Source: Arthrobacter_M sp030063245 (lineage in GTDB: Bacteria; Actinomycetota; Actinomycetes; Actinomycetales; Micrococcaceae). From it: 64,000 bases of DNA. The DNA is taken from NCBI RefSeq assembly GCF_051131705.1, contig NZ_CP180316.1, positions 3,534,001 to 3,598,000 on the forward strand, given 5' to 3'. The translations under genes and the position numbers were made by a program. This document shows, in pieces, positions 43,055 through 52,595 of the stretch. The notes under the pieces are model-generated. The model had not been told where the DNA came from and searched no databases. It was given only the letters and a program-made list of their open reading frames with translations. Position 1 is the stretch's first letter, and each line of letters starts with the position of its first letter.

Positions 43055-43405
43055 GTGCCAACCTACGCTTACGCCTGCAAGGACTGCGGCCACGCCTTCG
43101 ATATCGTGCAGTCGTTCAGTGACAATTCCCTGACCGACTGCCCGTCGTGCGATGGCGCGCTGCGCAAGAAGTTCAACTCCGTGGGCGTCGTATTCAAAGG
43201 GCCAGGCTTCTACCGGACGGACTCGCGCGACAGCAAGGGCGCCGGCGTGCCGGCTGCGGGCAAGGGAAGCTCCGCGAAGGAGTCCGTTTCTGCGGCGCCG
43301 GCGGCCGCCGCGGGAGCCCGCAGTTCCAAGAGCTCCGGCAGCTCCAATGGCAAACCCACAGTCTCCGCGGGTAAGTCGACCGCGGCTGCTGCGGCCGCCA
43401 GCTGA
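43055..43405 (+). CDS. FmdB-family zinc-ribbon protein
   Basis: This 116-residue protein starts at a GTG with AGGAGG eight bases upstream. The first 55 residues form the FmdB ribbon (PTYAYACKDCGHAF with CxxC, then CPSCDGALRKKF with CxxC, then GPGFYRTDS). The rest is a low-complexity Ala/Ser/Lys tail. FmdB proteins are putative regulators first seen with formamidase and amidase genes, and their role in actinobacteria is unclear. Possible HrcA-type control is suggested by the repeat upstream. Confidence 0.88.
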   Translation: MPTYAYACKDCGHAFDIVQSFSDNSLTDCPSCDGALRKKFNSVGVVFKGPGFYRTDSRDSKGAGVPAAGKGSSAKESVSAAPAAAAGARSSKSSGSSNGKPTVSAGKSTAAAAAAS

Positions 43406-43580
43406 TATAGCACAGCCGCGCTAAACCATCCGGCGCCCCGGCAAAGGGCGTGCCGGCCCGGCCCCGTCCCCGGATACAAACGGGCTCATTCTCCCTCCAC
43501 GGCGCCCGCCAGCCCCTGCCCCGACCACAAAACCGTTCGTCCGTTCCCCGCGCACCGGAAATGACCCTTAGCGTCAAGAG

Positions 43581-44294
43581 ATGAAGCAATTCGGTCAACA
43601 ATCCACCCAACTGCGTCCGGTAAGTTATCCAGGTGCTGCGTCGCGGGCGTCGCTACGCCACCGGCTGGCCAGGCTGCTGCGGCGGCGGCGCCGCCTGCTG
43701 GCCGCGCTGCTGTTCTGCGCCGCGGCCGCCACGATCGTCCAGCAGCTAACACCAGCACCCTTGGCCACTTTCGAAGCGGTGGTCGCGGCAAGGGACCTCG
43801 CCGGCGGAACCACACTGGGATCGGGGGATCTCGCGGTGCAGAATCTGCCGCAGTACGCCGTACCGGGGGCTGCCTTCCGCTCGGTGGATAACGTCGCCGG
43901 CCAGCAGCTCTCCGGGCCGCTGCGGAAGGGCCAGGTCATCACGGATGCGGCACTGCTGGGTGCCGGCCTGCTCGTTGGCGCACCGCCGGGCAGCCAAGCA
44001 GTGCCGATCCGGCTTGCCGACGCGGCCACCGTCGCATTGATCAACCCGGGGCAGCGGGTCAACGTAGTGCTAAGCACCAGCGCCGGCTTGGACCAGACCA
44101 TCAGCAACCAACTATTGGCGGAAGCAGTCCCGGTGCTCTGGAAACCACCGGCAAACGGTCAATCCCAGAACTTGCTCCCCGGAAGGGAAACGGACGGTCT
44201 GGTGGTCGTGGCTGCCTCTGCGGAACAGGCCCTGAAGCTGGCGGGTGCTTCCGCGCGTGGCAAGCTCTTCCTGGTGCTGATCGACTCCAGCTGA
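43581..44294 (+). CDS. SAF-domain (CpaB/RcpC-like) membrane-anchored protein
   Basis: This 237-residue protein has an Arg-rich start, one membrane helix (RLLAALLFCAAAATIVQQL, about 37-56) and an extracytoplasmic SAF domain (FEAVVAARDLAGGTTLGSGD, about 64-125), followed by a beta-rich domain (INPGQRVNVVLS). SAF proteins with this layout include CpaB/RcpC pilus-assembly factors. No other pilus gene is nearby, so its role here is open. Confidence 0.8.
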   Translation: MKQFGQQSTQLRPVSYPGAASRASLRHRLARLLRRRRRLLAALLFCAAAATIVQQLTPAPLATFEAVVAARDLAGGTTLGSGDLAVQNLPQYAVPGAAFRSVDNVAGQQLSGPLRKGQVITDAALLGAGLLVGAPPGSQAVPIRLADAATVALINPGQRVNVVLSTSAGLDQTISNQLLAEAVPVLWKPPANGQSQNLLPGRETDGLVVVAASAEQALKLAGASARGKLFLVLIDSS

Positions 44295-44318
44295 CCGGTT
44301 CGGCCGTGCATCTGTTGC

Positions 44319-47300
44319 TTAGCCCCAGTGCGGCGGCCGCTGCTCCTTCAGCCAGTCGTCGTGGCCCTCGTCCGCATTATCGCCCCAGGTCCGCGGGTCA
44401 TCTTTGGCCGCAACGGTAGGGAGCAAAGGCTCAGCGGCAGCGGCAGCGTCTTCGGAGACCGAGCCGGCAGTTGGACTGACGTCCGAGCCGGTGTCCTGGC
44501 CGTAAGTTCCACCGTGGGCGAAGTGCTCGGACATTTCCGGCTCTGCTCTCCCCGGCTCTGTCTCGTCCGACTCTGCTCTCTCCAGCTCAGTCTCGTCCGG
44601 CGCTGACTTTTCCGGCTCTGTCATTTCCGGCTTTGCCTCTTCCGGCACTGCCTCTTCCGGCTCTGCGGTATCCCGCGGCGCTTCTTCCGAAGTAGCAGTT
44701 CCCAGCGCCGCGGTTCCCGGCACAGTTCCCTGGCGCACCGCGCTCGCCGTCGTCGGCTGCTCCGCCGCGTCGGTCCCCTGCCCTGGGGCCGGGGGTGCGA
44801 TCCCGTGCCCTGCAGTGTCCGGTGCGCTCCCCTGTGACACAGACTCCCGGGCGTTCTCCTGCGCTGCAGGCTCCGCCGCCCCGCGGTCGGCTGCCGAACT
44901 CCGATGCTGTCCGGCCCCCAGGCTGCTCCCGGCAGCGCCCAACAGGGAAGAGACCGCGCCCTCGTTCAGGGCCGGCGAGAGGCCAAGATAGCCTCCGATC
45001 CGGTCAGCGCACTGGGACGGGTAGGTGAAGACCTCGATCGTCCACAGCGGCATGTAGCGCCAGCCAAGTTTCTCCAGCAGCTGCGGATGCAGGCGGCTGC
45101 GCTCCCTAACGCTCATCTTCTGGTACTTGGCCGTACCGTCGGACTCAACGGCCACCGGTGTGGGGATCTCGTCGTCCTGTTTTCCGAGATTCTCCAGTGG
45201 ATCGGCGGCTGCCACCATATCGATGACCCCGTCGTAGCGGTGCCAGACGCGCGCACCGCAGGCACGCAGCCGTTCCGCCAGATCGGCCACCAGAGCGTCT
45301 TCACCCAGAGACTGCTCGCTGGCCGCCGCGCGTGAGGCAGTGGTTCCCAGCTGTGAATTGCCCGCCAACTCGCGGTCCAGCAACTCATAGAAATCGCGGG
45401 CACCGTGGCTCAACCGGGCCTCATCCAGATCCTCCGGCCGGAAGCAGGTGATGATCTGCAGATGTTCCCGGGCCCGGGTCATGGCGAGAGCAAACTTTGA
45501 GCGGCCGTCAGCCGCCGAGAGCGGGCCGAAGTTATGGAGGGCGCGCCCATGCGGTGTGCGCCCGTACCCCAAGGAGAAAATGATGTGGTCACGGACCAGG
45601 CCGGCGGCCCGATCCACGGTCACCACGCGGAACGATTCATTGCCGGAGCCGAAGAAATCAGCCAGCAGCGGGTGGTTGGGCATCTGCATGCGGATCGCCT
45701 GGGCTACCCGCGTCGCGTGTTGCTCGCTGGCGGTCACCACGGCCAGTGAGGAACGGGGGCGGACGCGGGCGTGTTCGAAGACCAGGTCGACGACGCGGTT
45801 AACCTCGGCGACCACCGATTCGACGCCGTCGGTCCCGCTACCGGGCAGTCCCGTTCCGTCCGGCAGATAGTCCACTACCAGGGACCTGTCCAGGCCGGTG
45901 ACGGTGCGCCCGTCGGGCATCCGTTCCAGCTGGTCGTCGTAGAAACTCTTGCTCAGCTGGAGGACCAGGTCCTCGTCAACCGCGCGATAGGACACGCTCA
46001 GCCTGCTGCTGGGGAGAACCTTTGCCAGCGAGCCGAAGATGCTTTCGGGCCGCTTGGAGTCTTCCTCCCCGCGTGCCACCCTTTCGATGGCCACGGAGAA
46101 GGCGCGCGGAGCGGCGGTCTGCTCATCACCGAAGGCAATCACCTGCTGCGCGCGGGCCACGGCCGGCAGTGCGGCCTGCAGTGAAGTTGACTCGGCATCC
46201 AGAATAACGACGGCGTCAAAGCGCTGTCCCGGCGGAATCACAGATGGCAGCATCAGCGGACTGGCTGTCCACACCGGCAACAGGTTCGCCAGCAGACTGG
46301 GCGTCTGGGCGGCGAGGGATTCGAGGGTGACGCGGTCGTCCTTAAGCAAATTGCGCAGCAGTTCGCCCTGCCGGTTTCGTCCGGAGACCGTGGCCGCCCA
46401 TTGCTGTGCGAGCCGCCAGCGCAGCCTGGCGCTGCCGCTGGATACGTGGGCCTGATCCGCCAGCCGGAATTCTGCTTCCAGGCGGCGCAGATTCTCGCCA
46501 TCCGACATGGCCAGATAGTCATCACCGCTGATCATCGCTTCCAGGGCCGACTGCCACCATGCCAGTTCGAGTTCCGTCCGGGTTTCGGCCGGCGCCACCT
46601 CGCGGTCCGCCAAATCATCGAGCAGTTCGCCCAGCCCGTGTTCGCGCATGCTCTCCAGCAGCAGCGTCCGTTCCGGCAGGGTTTCCAGCGTCTTCTTCTC
46701 ATCCACCAGACGCCGCAGCCGTCCGATCAGCTCGTCGAAGGCTGTCCGGTCCAGTTCGCCACCGGCGGCCGTTCGTTCCACCGCGGCGCTGAGCGCCTGC
46801 AGGTCATTGCCGATTTCGGTGTGGGCGGTGCGCAGATCCGCCAGCCCCGATGGCACCGCCGGGTGGCGCTGTGTGGTGGCGTAATCCGCCCACAGCGCAC
46901 GCTGCTCCTGGACCAGCACCAGCGAGCTGTGCAGGTCGGAGATGTAGACGCCCGGGCGGACGTACTCCTTGGCCACGCGGCGCAGGCGCGAGCGCTGCAT
47001 GGCCGCCATCGCCAGATTCCGCTCCCGCCGCCAGCCGGAGCTGGCAGTGGCGGAAATCAGATCCGTGACCGGACGGTCGAAGATGTCCGGGGTGAATTTG
47101 TCCAGGCTTTCCCGGACGGCGACCAGCAGTTCCAGCTGCTCACCCCATTCGACGAAGGTATGTCCCTGCCGGATTTCCGCGAAGTCGGCGACCTCGTTCA
47201 TCCTCCGGTTGAATTCGGGCAGCTTTTCCAGCAACCCGGTGGCCAGGGCGTGCGCCTCTTCGGTTTCCTTCCGGGTCACCAGCCGCGCACCGTGCCAGGA

Positions 47301-48716
47301 GCTGGCGGTGGCGGCCTTGCTGAAACTGCCCAGTTCCGCGGCGCGGCGCAATCGCCCGGCCAATTCGTCGCGGTCCGCGATGTTGTCCAGGACGCTGCGC
47401 TTGAGCCGGACCGTCGTCGCAGGCGCCGGGTGGATGGAGGTCAGCTCCGCCAGCGACTGCATGGCCTGGTACGGCGAGCAGCCCCACCGTTCACGGATAT
47501 TGTGCAGCGATGCGACGTGGTCCATCAGCTGGTGCCGGTGCTCGGTCAGGGTGCGGTGCAAATTGGCCAGCTTGGGCTCGGTTGCCTTCTCGTTGCGCAC
47601 GATGGCACGGACCAGCGCGGATTTGAGCTGCTGCGGCCCCGTCTGCGCGCCGAGCTGCAGCAGCATGGAGTCCAATCCCAGACCGCTGAGCCGCTGCGCC
47701 AGTTCGTTCAGTGTGGCCCGGCGCTCCCCGACGACCAGGACGCTCTTGCCCTCGTGCACCAGAGCGGCCACCGCGTTGATTGCCGTCTGTGTCTGCCCGG
47801 TGCCGGGCGGCGTCGACACGACCAGCGAGTCTCCGGCGCGGATCATATCCAGCACGCGCTGCTGCCGGGCGTCGGCATCCAGGACCAGGAGTTCGTCCTG
47901 CGGGGCGCGCGCATCCAGCGGCGGGAACCTGACCCGTGCGGACTCCTGCGTGCCGTCGACGCGTCCGCCCGTGCCGCCGTCGTTGTTGGAACTGAGTGCG
48001 GCGACGAACGGATTGCCGGCCAGCAGCGCAGGATCGTGCAGGTGCTCGGCCAGGTCGGCGAAGGTGGACACCAGCAGATGGTGCTCTACCTCGGCGCCCT
48101 TGATGGGCTGAACCAGCGCGCGGAGCCGTTCCAGCACCGGGGCCGGATCGAAGCGCGCCGTGCTGTAGGCCAACCTGGCCAGCGCCTGCGGATCGACCGA
48201 AATGCCGTGGACCTGCTGGAGGTTGCGGACCAGTGCCGGGTTGATCCGGGCCTGCTCGGTGAGCTGCAGTTCGTAGTCGTCCTGGCCGGGCCGGGCGGTC
48301 AGGACGACGGCGGTAAGCAGCACGGGTGCGCAGAGATGGTGCGGTTGCGCCGCGCCGGCGTTCGTTCCGCCGGGGTTGGTCCTGCCGGGGTTGGTCCAGC
48401 TGGCCGTGCCGGCCGCCAGATAGCCGACGTCGATGCCCCGGTCCGAGCCGAGCTCAAAGATTTTCGCGCGCAGGGTTCCCGCGGTGCGGACGGCGACGGC
48501 GTAGTGGCCCGTTTCGCGGATCAGGGTCGAGAGCCTGGTCCGCCGGCCGGCCAGCAGCTGCGCCAGGCCGGAGGGGTGGGCGTGGGTCAGGTCGATACTG
48601 CCCTCGGGCGCCTTGGTGAATGCCAGCAGCGTGTCCGGCCCGGAGTATGTGCCCAGCCCGGCCAGCCATGTCCGGAGCTCCTCGGAGCCCTCACCCTGAC
48701 TGACTTTTTCGGACAC
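44319..48716 (-). CDS. Giant SF1 helicase-like ATPase with C-terminal REase-like domain
   Basis: This product of about 1465 residues has a P-loop region in VVSTPPGTGQTQTAINAV (about 310). The usual GKT/S is replaced by GQT, so the Walker A Lys is missing. The Walker B position reads AVVILDAESTS. Later SF1 features remain: SYRAVDEDLVLQLSKSFY, VVTVDRAAGLVRDHI and AMTRAREHLQII. A nuclease-fold region follows (VAVESDGTAKYQKMS, then LEKLGWRYMPLWTIEVF, about 1150-1220), and the last 230 residues are an acidic, Glu/Pro-rich tail. The GTG start is preferred (AAGAAGG upstream); an ATG 22 codons earlier is possible. Confidence 0.82.
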   Translation of the reverse strand: MSEKVSQGEGSEELRTWLAGLGTYSGPDTLLAFTKAPEGSIDLTHAHPSGLAQLLAGRRTRLSTLIRETGHYAVAVRTAGTLRAKIFELGSDRGIDVGYLAAGTASWTNPGRTNPGGTNAGAAQPHHLCAPVLLTAVVLTARPGQDDYELQLTEQARINPALVRNLQQVHGISVDPQALARLAYSTARFDPAPVLERLRALVQPIKGAEVEHHLLVSTFADLAEHLHDPALLAGNPFVAALSSNNDGGTGGRVDGTQESARVRFPPLDARAPQDELLVLDADARQQRVLDMIRAGDSLVVSTPPGTGQTQTAINAVAALVHEGKSVLVVGERRATLNELAQRLSGLGLDSMLLQLGAQTGPQQLKSALVRAIVRNEKATEPKLANLHRTLTEHRHQLMDHVASLHNIRERWGCSPYQAMQSLAELTSIHPAPATTVRLKRSVLDNIADRDELAGRLRRAAELGSFSKAATASSWHGARLVTRKETEEAHALATGLLEKLPEFNRRMNEVADFAEIRQGHTFVEWGEQLELLVAVRESLDKFTPDIFDRPVTDLISATASSGWRRERNLAMAAMQRSRLRRVAKEYVRPGVYISDLHSSLVLVQEQRALWADYATTQRHPAVPSGLADLRTAHTEIGNDLQALSAAVERTAAGGELDRTAFDELIGRLRRLVDEKKTLETLPERTLLLESMREHGLGELLDDLADREVAPAETRTELELAWWQSALEAMISGDDYLAMSDGENLRRLEAEFRLADQAHVSSGSARLRWRLAQQWAATVSGRNRQGELLRNLLKDDRVTLESLAAQTPSLLANLLPVWTASPLMLPSVIPPGQRFDAVVILDAESTSLQAALPAVARAQQVIAFGDEQTAAPRAFSVAIERVARGEEDSKRPESIFGSLAKVLPSSRLSVSYRAVDEDLVLQLSKSFYDDQLERMPDGRTVTGLDRSLVVDYLPDGTGLPGSGTDGVESVVAEVNRVVDLVFEHARVRPRSSLAVVTASEQHATRVAQAIRMQMPNHPLLADFFGSGNESFRVVTVDRAAGLVRDHIIFSLGYGRTPHGRALHNFGPLSAADGRSKFALAMTRAREHLQIITCFRPEDLDEARLSHGARDFYELLDRELAGNSQLGTTASRAAASEQSLGEDALVADLAERLRACGARVWHRYDGVIDMVAAADPLENLGKQDDEIPTPVAVESDGTAKYQKMSVRERSRLHPQLLEKLGWRYMPLWTIEVFTYPSQCADRIGGYLGLSPALNEGAVSSLLGAAGSSLGAGQHRSSAADRGAAEPAAQENARESVSQGSAPDTAGHGIAPPAPGQGTDAAEQPTTASAVRQGTVPGTAALGTATSEEAPRDTAEPEEAVPEEAKPEMTEPEKSAPDETELERAESDETEPGRAEPEMSEHFAHGGTYGQDTGSDVSPTAGSVSEDAAAAAEPLLPTVAAKDDPRTWGDNADEGHDDWLKEQRPPHWG

Positions 48717-48892
48717 TAGTGCCTTCTTCTGTTTGCTTGAGCTCTCAGGGCTTGGGCGTGACGATCTGGACCATACGGGCATACTTTTGAGGCTATCCCG
48801 GCTGGCTGGTTATCGCGGCAACGGCGCACTGAAACGGCGAAGAAAATACCTCAAATTCGGCTTTTCCGACCGATCCGCGGCACCGTTCGCCG

Positions 48893-50482
48893 CTACTCCC
48901 ATTCGATGGTTCCCGGCGGCTTGCTGGTCACGTCCAGCACGACGCGGTTGACGCCGTCGACCTCGTTGGTGATCCGGCTGGAGATCCGGGCCAGCAGGTC
49001 ATACGGCAGCCGGGACCAGTCCGCCGTCATGGCGTCCTCACTGGAAACCGGACGGAGCACGATCGGGTGACCGTAAGTCCGGCCATCGCCCTGCACTCCC
49101 ACACTGCGAACATCGGCCAGCAGCACCACGGGCATCTGCCACACTTCGTTGTCCAGCCCGGCGGCGGTCAGTTCCGCACGCGCGATGGCGTCGGCCTTCC
49201 GCAACAGTTCCAGACGCTCCCGGGTGACGTCCCCGACAATGCGGATCCCCAGTCCGGGCCCGGGGAATGGCTGGCGCCCGACAATTTCAGCCGGCAGCCC
49301 GAGCTGCGCGCCGACGGCCCGTACCTCGTCCTTGAACAACGCCCGCAGCGGTTCGACCAGTTCAAACTGCAGATCCTCGGGCAGGCCGCCCACATTGTGG
49401 TGACTCTTGATGTTCGCGGCCCCCTCGCCGCCGCCGGACTCCACGACGTCCGGGTACAGCGTTCCCTGCACCAGGAACTTGATCGCTTCCCCATCCGAGC
49501 CGGCCGCATTGATGAGCGTCCGCTCCGCCTCTTCGAACGCCCGGATGAACTCCCGCCCGATGATTTTGCGCTTGGTTTCCGGATCGGAGACGCCGGCAAG
49601 GGCGTCGAGGAAACGGTCTGTTTCCTTGGCAACATAAAGCTTGACGCCGGTCGCGGCGACAAAATCCCGCTCCACCTGCTCCGCCTCGCCCTCCCGCAGC
49701 AGACCGTGATCGACGAAGACACACGTCAACTGCTCACCCACGGCACGCTGGACGAGTGCGGCAGCCACGGCGGAGTCCACGCCGCCGGACAGCCCGCAGA
49801 TCACCCGGGCGCCGCCGATCTGTTCGCGGATCCGCTGGACCTGCTCTTCGACGATGTTGCCGGTGGTCCAGTTCGGTTCCAGCTTGGCGCCGTTGAACAG
49901 GAAGTTTTCCAGCACCTGCTGGCCGTAGTCCGAGTGCTTGACCTCCGGGTGCCACTGCACACCGAAGAGGCATTTCGCCTCATTGGAGAACGCCGCCACC
50001 GGGGCGCCCGCCGTGCTGGCCAGCACTTCAAATCCGGCCGGAGCCTGCTGGACGCTGTCGCCGTGGCTCATCCAGGCATTCTGGTGGTTGGGGGTGCCGG
50101 CAAGAATCGAGCGACCCTCCCCCACCGTGGTGATATCGGTGGCACCGTATTCGCGCAGACCGGTCTGTGCAACCGTGCCGCCCAGCGCCGCCGCCATGGC
50201 TTGGAAGCCGTAGCAGATCCCCAGCACGGGGACCCCGGTTTCGAAGAGATCCGCTGCCACGGACGGGGCACCTTCCGCGTAGACGCTAGAGGGACCACCG
50301 GAAAGGATGATGGCTGCCGGGTTCTTGGCCAGCAGCTGTTCGGTGCTGAGCGTGTGCGGAACCACCTCGGAGTACACATTGGCCTCGCGGACGCGGCGGG
50401 CGATCAACTGGGCGTACTGGGCGCCGTAGTCAACGACTAGGACGGGCTGATGCGCGGTCTGGGCCATAACGGGGGTAGTCAC
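48893..50482 (-). CDS. guaA: GMP synthase (glutamine-hydrolysing)
   Basis: This 529-residue enzyme makes GMP from XMP, ATP and glutamine. The class I amidotransferase domain has the nucleophile Cys in GICYGFQAM (about residue 94), with HPE later (about 183). The synthase domain has the PP-loop LSGGVDSAVAA (about 238), and the C-terminal dimerisation domain ends KPPGTIEWE. It is complete and has the usual length. It lies downstream of the giant ATPase gene on the same strand. Confidence 0.98.
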   Translation of the reverse strand: MTTPVMAQTAHQPVLVVDYGAQYAQLIARRVREANVYSEVVPHTLSTEQLLAKNPAAIILSGGPSSVYAEGAPSVAADLFETGVPVLGICYGFQAMAAALGGTVAQTGLREYGATDITTVGEGRSILAGTPNHQNAWMSHGDSVQQAPAGFEVLASTAGAPVAAFSNEAKCLFGVQWHPEVKHSDYGQQVLENFLFNGAKLEPNWTTGNIVEEQVQRIREQIGGARVICGLSGGVDSAVAAALVQRAVGEQLTCVFVDHGLLREGEAEQVERDFVAATGVKLYVAKETDRFLDALAGVSDPETKRKIIGREFIRAFEEAERTLINAAGSDGEAIKFLVQGTLYPDVVESGGGEGAANIKSHHNVGGLPEDLQFELVEPLRALFKDEVRAVGAQLGLPAEIVGRQPFPGPGLGIRIVGDVTRERLELLRKADAIARAELTAAGLDNEVWQMPVVLLADVRSVGVQGDGRTYGHPIVLRPVSSEDAMTADWSRLPYDLLARISSRITNEVDGVNRVVLDVTSKPPGTIEWE

Positions 50483-50527
50483 CCATCAATCTTAACCCAA
50501 GCCGGAAGCCTCGACGGAACGTGGGGA

Positions 50528-51004
50528 TCAGTAGCGCTTGGAGGCCTTGGGGAAAGTTGCCAGCTCTGACTCCACTTGCCGGTGGATCCTGGTCTCCAGG
50601 AAAAAGGACAGAAACGGGATGACCCCACCCAGCGCGATGAGGATGAACCTGCTGAACGGCCAGCGCATCAGCGACCACAGTCGGAAATCGGCAATCAGAT
50701 AGACCACATACATCCAGCCGTGCACAATCAGCACAGTCGTGGAGAGATTAAAGCCGCCCATGACGCTGAAGCCGCCGTCCTGCACGGCGGCGAACCCGAA
50801 CCCGTGCGCCGTCCCCGTCGCCGCGTCGGTGCCACCGGCCATCAGCACCGAACTGAAGCCATAGCGCACCACAAGTTCGGCCGTGAGCAGCAGCAGCATG
50901 GACCCGGTCAGGTAGGCAAGCGCCTTGTAAAACCCGAGTGCCGATTTGATCTGCGCGGCGGTACCGCCGAAACGTCGTTTGGGAGCCTTGGATGGAGCTG
51001 TCAC
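50528..51004 (-). CDS. DUF3817 integral membrane protein
   Basis: This 158-residue protein starts at a GTG overlapping the SURF1 stop (GTGA). It has about four membrane segments, with YKALAYLTGSMLLLLTAE and the conserved VHGWMYVVYLIADFRLW typical of DUF3817 proteins, which are common in actinobacteria next to guaA or cytochrome-related genes. The function is unknown. Translational coupling to the SURF1-like gene suggests a joint role in the membrane. Confidence 0.87.
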   Translation of the reverse strand: MTAPSKAPKRRFGGTAAQIKSALGFYKALAYLTGSMLLLLTAELVVRYGFSSVLMAGGTDAATGTAHGFGFAAVQDGGFSVMGGFNLSTTVLIVHGWMYVVYLIADFRLWSLMRWPFSRFILIALGGVIPFLSFFLETRIHRQVESELATFPKASKRY

Positions 51005-51909
51005 TGATGTACCTCACTGGATTTTCGGGCCGTCGTGCCGCCCTCGTTTGGGGTTCCCGTAGTCTGCTGCCCTGCGGGCAGTCCGCTGTCGCCGTCGTCG
51101 TCGTCGTCGTCATCGCCGTCATAGTAATCGTCGTCGTCGCCTTCCTGACCGCGGCGATACTCATCGGACACGAGCCGCCACCATAGGAACACAGCGAAGC
51201 CGGCGAAGACAAACCACTCGATGGCGTAGAAGATATTGAGCCAGTTGACGGGTGCTTCATCCGGCTGTGCCGTTACCGTGATGGCGTGCAGATTCCCGGC
51301 GACCGCGCGGGCCCCCACGTCCTTGCCCCCGGACAGCTCACTGTTGGAAATAATGAAGCCCGGGTAGCTGCTGACCTGCCAGACGTTGACCAGCTGGGCG
51401 GTGGAGAGCGCCGCGACTTCCCCTGCCGGGACATCGGGCTTGGGGTTGGGGGCCTCGGACGGTATCAGGCGTCCGCCCAAATTGATGGGGCCCGACGTCG
51501 GCGCCTGGGCCTGTGCCGGATCGCTCAGCCAGCCGCGCGCAACCGGAATGACCGTCTCGTTCGAGGCGACGGCACCCTTGAGGACCGGGGCGCCGTCGAC
51601 GACGAACGCGGTCACCACCCAGTATCCGCTCTCGCCGTCCTGCAGCCTGTTCTGCACCAGCACCTGCCGGGAGGCATCAAAGTGCCCCGTGGCGGTCACC
51701 AGCTGGTCAGCCGCGCCGGAGTGCATCGGAGTCCCCGGATCCAGCACGGAAAGCAGTGGCTTGGCGCTTTCCAGCACCACCGGCGGAGCATCCGTGCGCT
51801 CCGTGGACCGGGAAAACTGCCACTGACTGAGCAGGACGAAGACTCCGGAGATCGCGAGCGCAAAGATCAGCGCGGCAATCCAGCGGGGTTTCAGGGCGGT
51901 TTTCAACAC
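51001..51909 (-). CDS. SURF1 family protein
   Basis: This 302-residue protein has an N-terminal helix (WIAALIFALAISGVFVLLS), the extracytoplasmic SURF1 domain (ATGHFDASRQVLVQNR, GYWVVTAFVV, VARGW) and a C-terminal helix (IFYAIEWFVFAGFAVFLWW). SURF1 proteins help assemble cytochrome oxidase, probably by handling heme a. The cytoplasmic tail has runs of Asp (about 260-275) encoded by GAC/GAT repeats, which is unusual for the family and not conserved in length. The stop overlaps the DUF3817 start. Confidence 0.88.
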   Translation of the reverse strand: MLKTALKPRWIAALIFALAISGVFVLLSQWQFSRSTERTDAPPVVLESAKPLLSVLDPGTPMHSGAADQLVTATGHFDASRQVLVQNRLQDGESGYWVVTAFVVDGAPVLKGAVASNETVIPVARGWLSDPAQAQAPTSGPINLGGRLIPSEAPNPKPDVPAGEVAALSTAQLVNVWQVSSYPGFIISNSELSGGKDVGARAVAGNLHAITVTAQPDEAPVNWLNIFYAIEWFVFAGFAVFLWWRLVSDEYRRGQEGDDDDYYDGDDDDDDDGDSGLPAGQQTTGTPNEGGTTARKSSEVHQ

Positions 51910-52020
51910 CCCTTAAAGGTACTTCTTCCGCGTGTAGAAATCCCAATGGTCCCACAGGCGCTGGAAGCCCCCGACCGAGCTGGCACGCATGCAAGGTCAC
52001 CATCCTTGCTGCCCGCTAAA

Positions 52021-52040
52021 CGACAGGCCGTGGCCTGTCG
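52021..52040. terminator. Hairpin between the EIIA and SURF1 genes
   Basis: CGACAGGCC and GGCCTGTCG form a perfect 9-bp stem around GT, seven bases after the EIIA stop on the minus strand. There is no U-tract, so it may stop transcription by another mechanism or protect the 3' end. Confidence 0.55.
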
Positions 52041-52046
52041 CCGAAC

Positions 52047-52538
52047 TCAGTGGTCGAAAAACACCAGTGTGGAGTTGATCAATTCAGCAATGACCTCCGT
52101 GTCGTGGGCGCGCCGCAGCGACTCCCGGAAGTTCTCCTTGAACAACGAGCGTGCCAAGGTGGCCAGCACCTCGAGATGTTCGGAAAAGGAGCTGGCCGGC
52201 GTGGCGATCAGCAGCACCACTGTGGCGGGGCCATCCACCGCACCGAAGTCCAAGCTGTATCCGTGCCGGGTGATGCCCACCGCGATAGAGGTGCGGGTGA
52301 CAAATTCACTGCGCGCATGCGGCATCCCGATTCCGCCCGGCAGCCCGGTGGCCATCTGGTGCTCCCGCGCGTTGACCTGCGCCAGGAAGCCGTCCAGATC
52401 CGAGATACGACCCGCCTCGTAGAGCCGCGCGGCCAGCTGTGCCGCGGCGTCCTCCTTGGTACCGGCTTCCATTTCCAGGATGACCAGTTCCGGCGTCGTC
52501 AGCAGCGCGTCATAACGCTCGAGAGGGACCTCTGTCAT
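52047..52538 (-). CDS. PTS EIIA component (fructose/mannitol type)
   Basis: This 163-residue cytoplasmic protein carries the phosphoryl-accepting His in GIGMPHARS (about residue 92), as in fructose/mannitol-class EIIA domains. It takes phosphate from HPr and passes it to an EIIB. No EIIB or EIIC gene is nearby, so it may serve a transporter elsewhere or act as a regulator. It lies directly downstream of glpD and may share its transcript. Confidence 0.88.
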   Translation of the reverse strand: MTEVPLERYDALLTTPELVILEMEAGTKEDAAAQLAARLYEAGRISDLDGFLAQVNAREHQMATGLPGGIGMPHARSEFVTRTSIAVGITRHGYSLDFGAVDGPATVVLLIATPASSFSEHLEVLATLARSLFKENFRESLRRAHDTEVIAELINSTLVFFDH

Positions 52539-52595
52539 ATCTGCCTTTCCGGCCGCGCCTGTGTGCCGCGAATCCGATCCGCCGCGGCCGCAGCG

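Noticed and set aside
46401..48719. 772-codon open frame on the plus strand opposite the giant ATPase gene
   Set aside because: It is a high-GC shadow: no ribosome binding site, no recognisable domain and Arg/Gln/Gly-rich composition. The minus-strand gene has clear motifs.
49067..50440. 457-codon plus-strand open frame opposite guaA
   Set aside because: Antisense shadow of guaA, which is complete and unambiguous.
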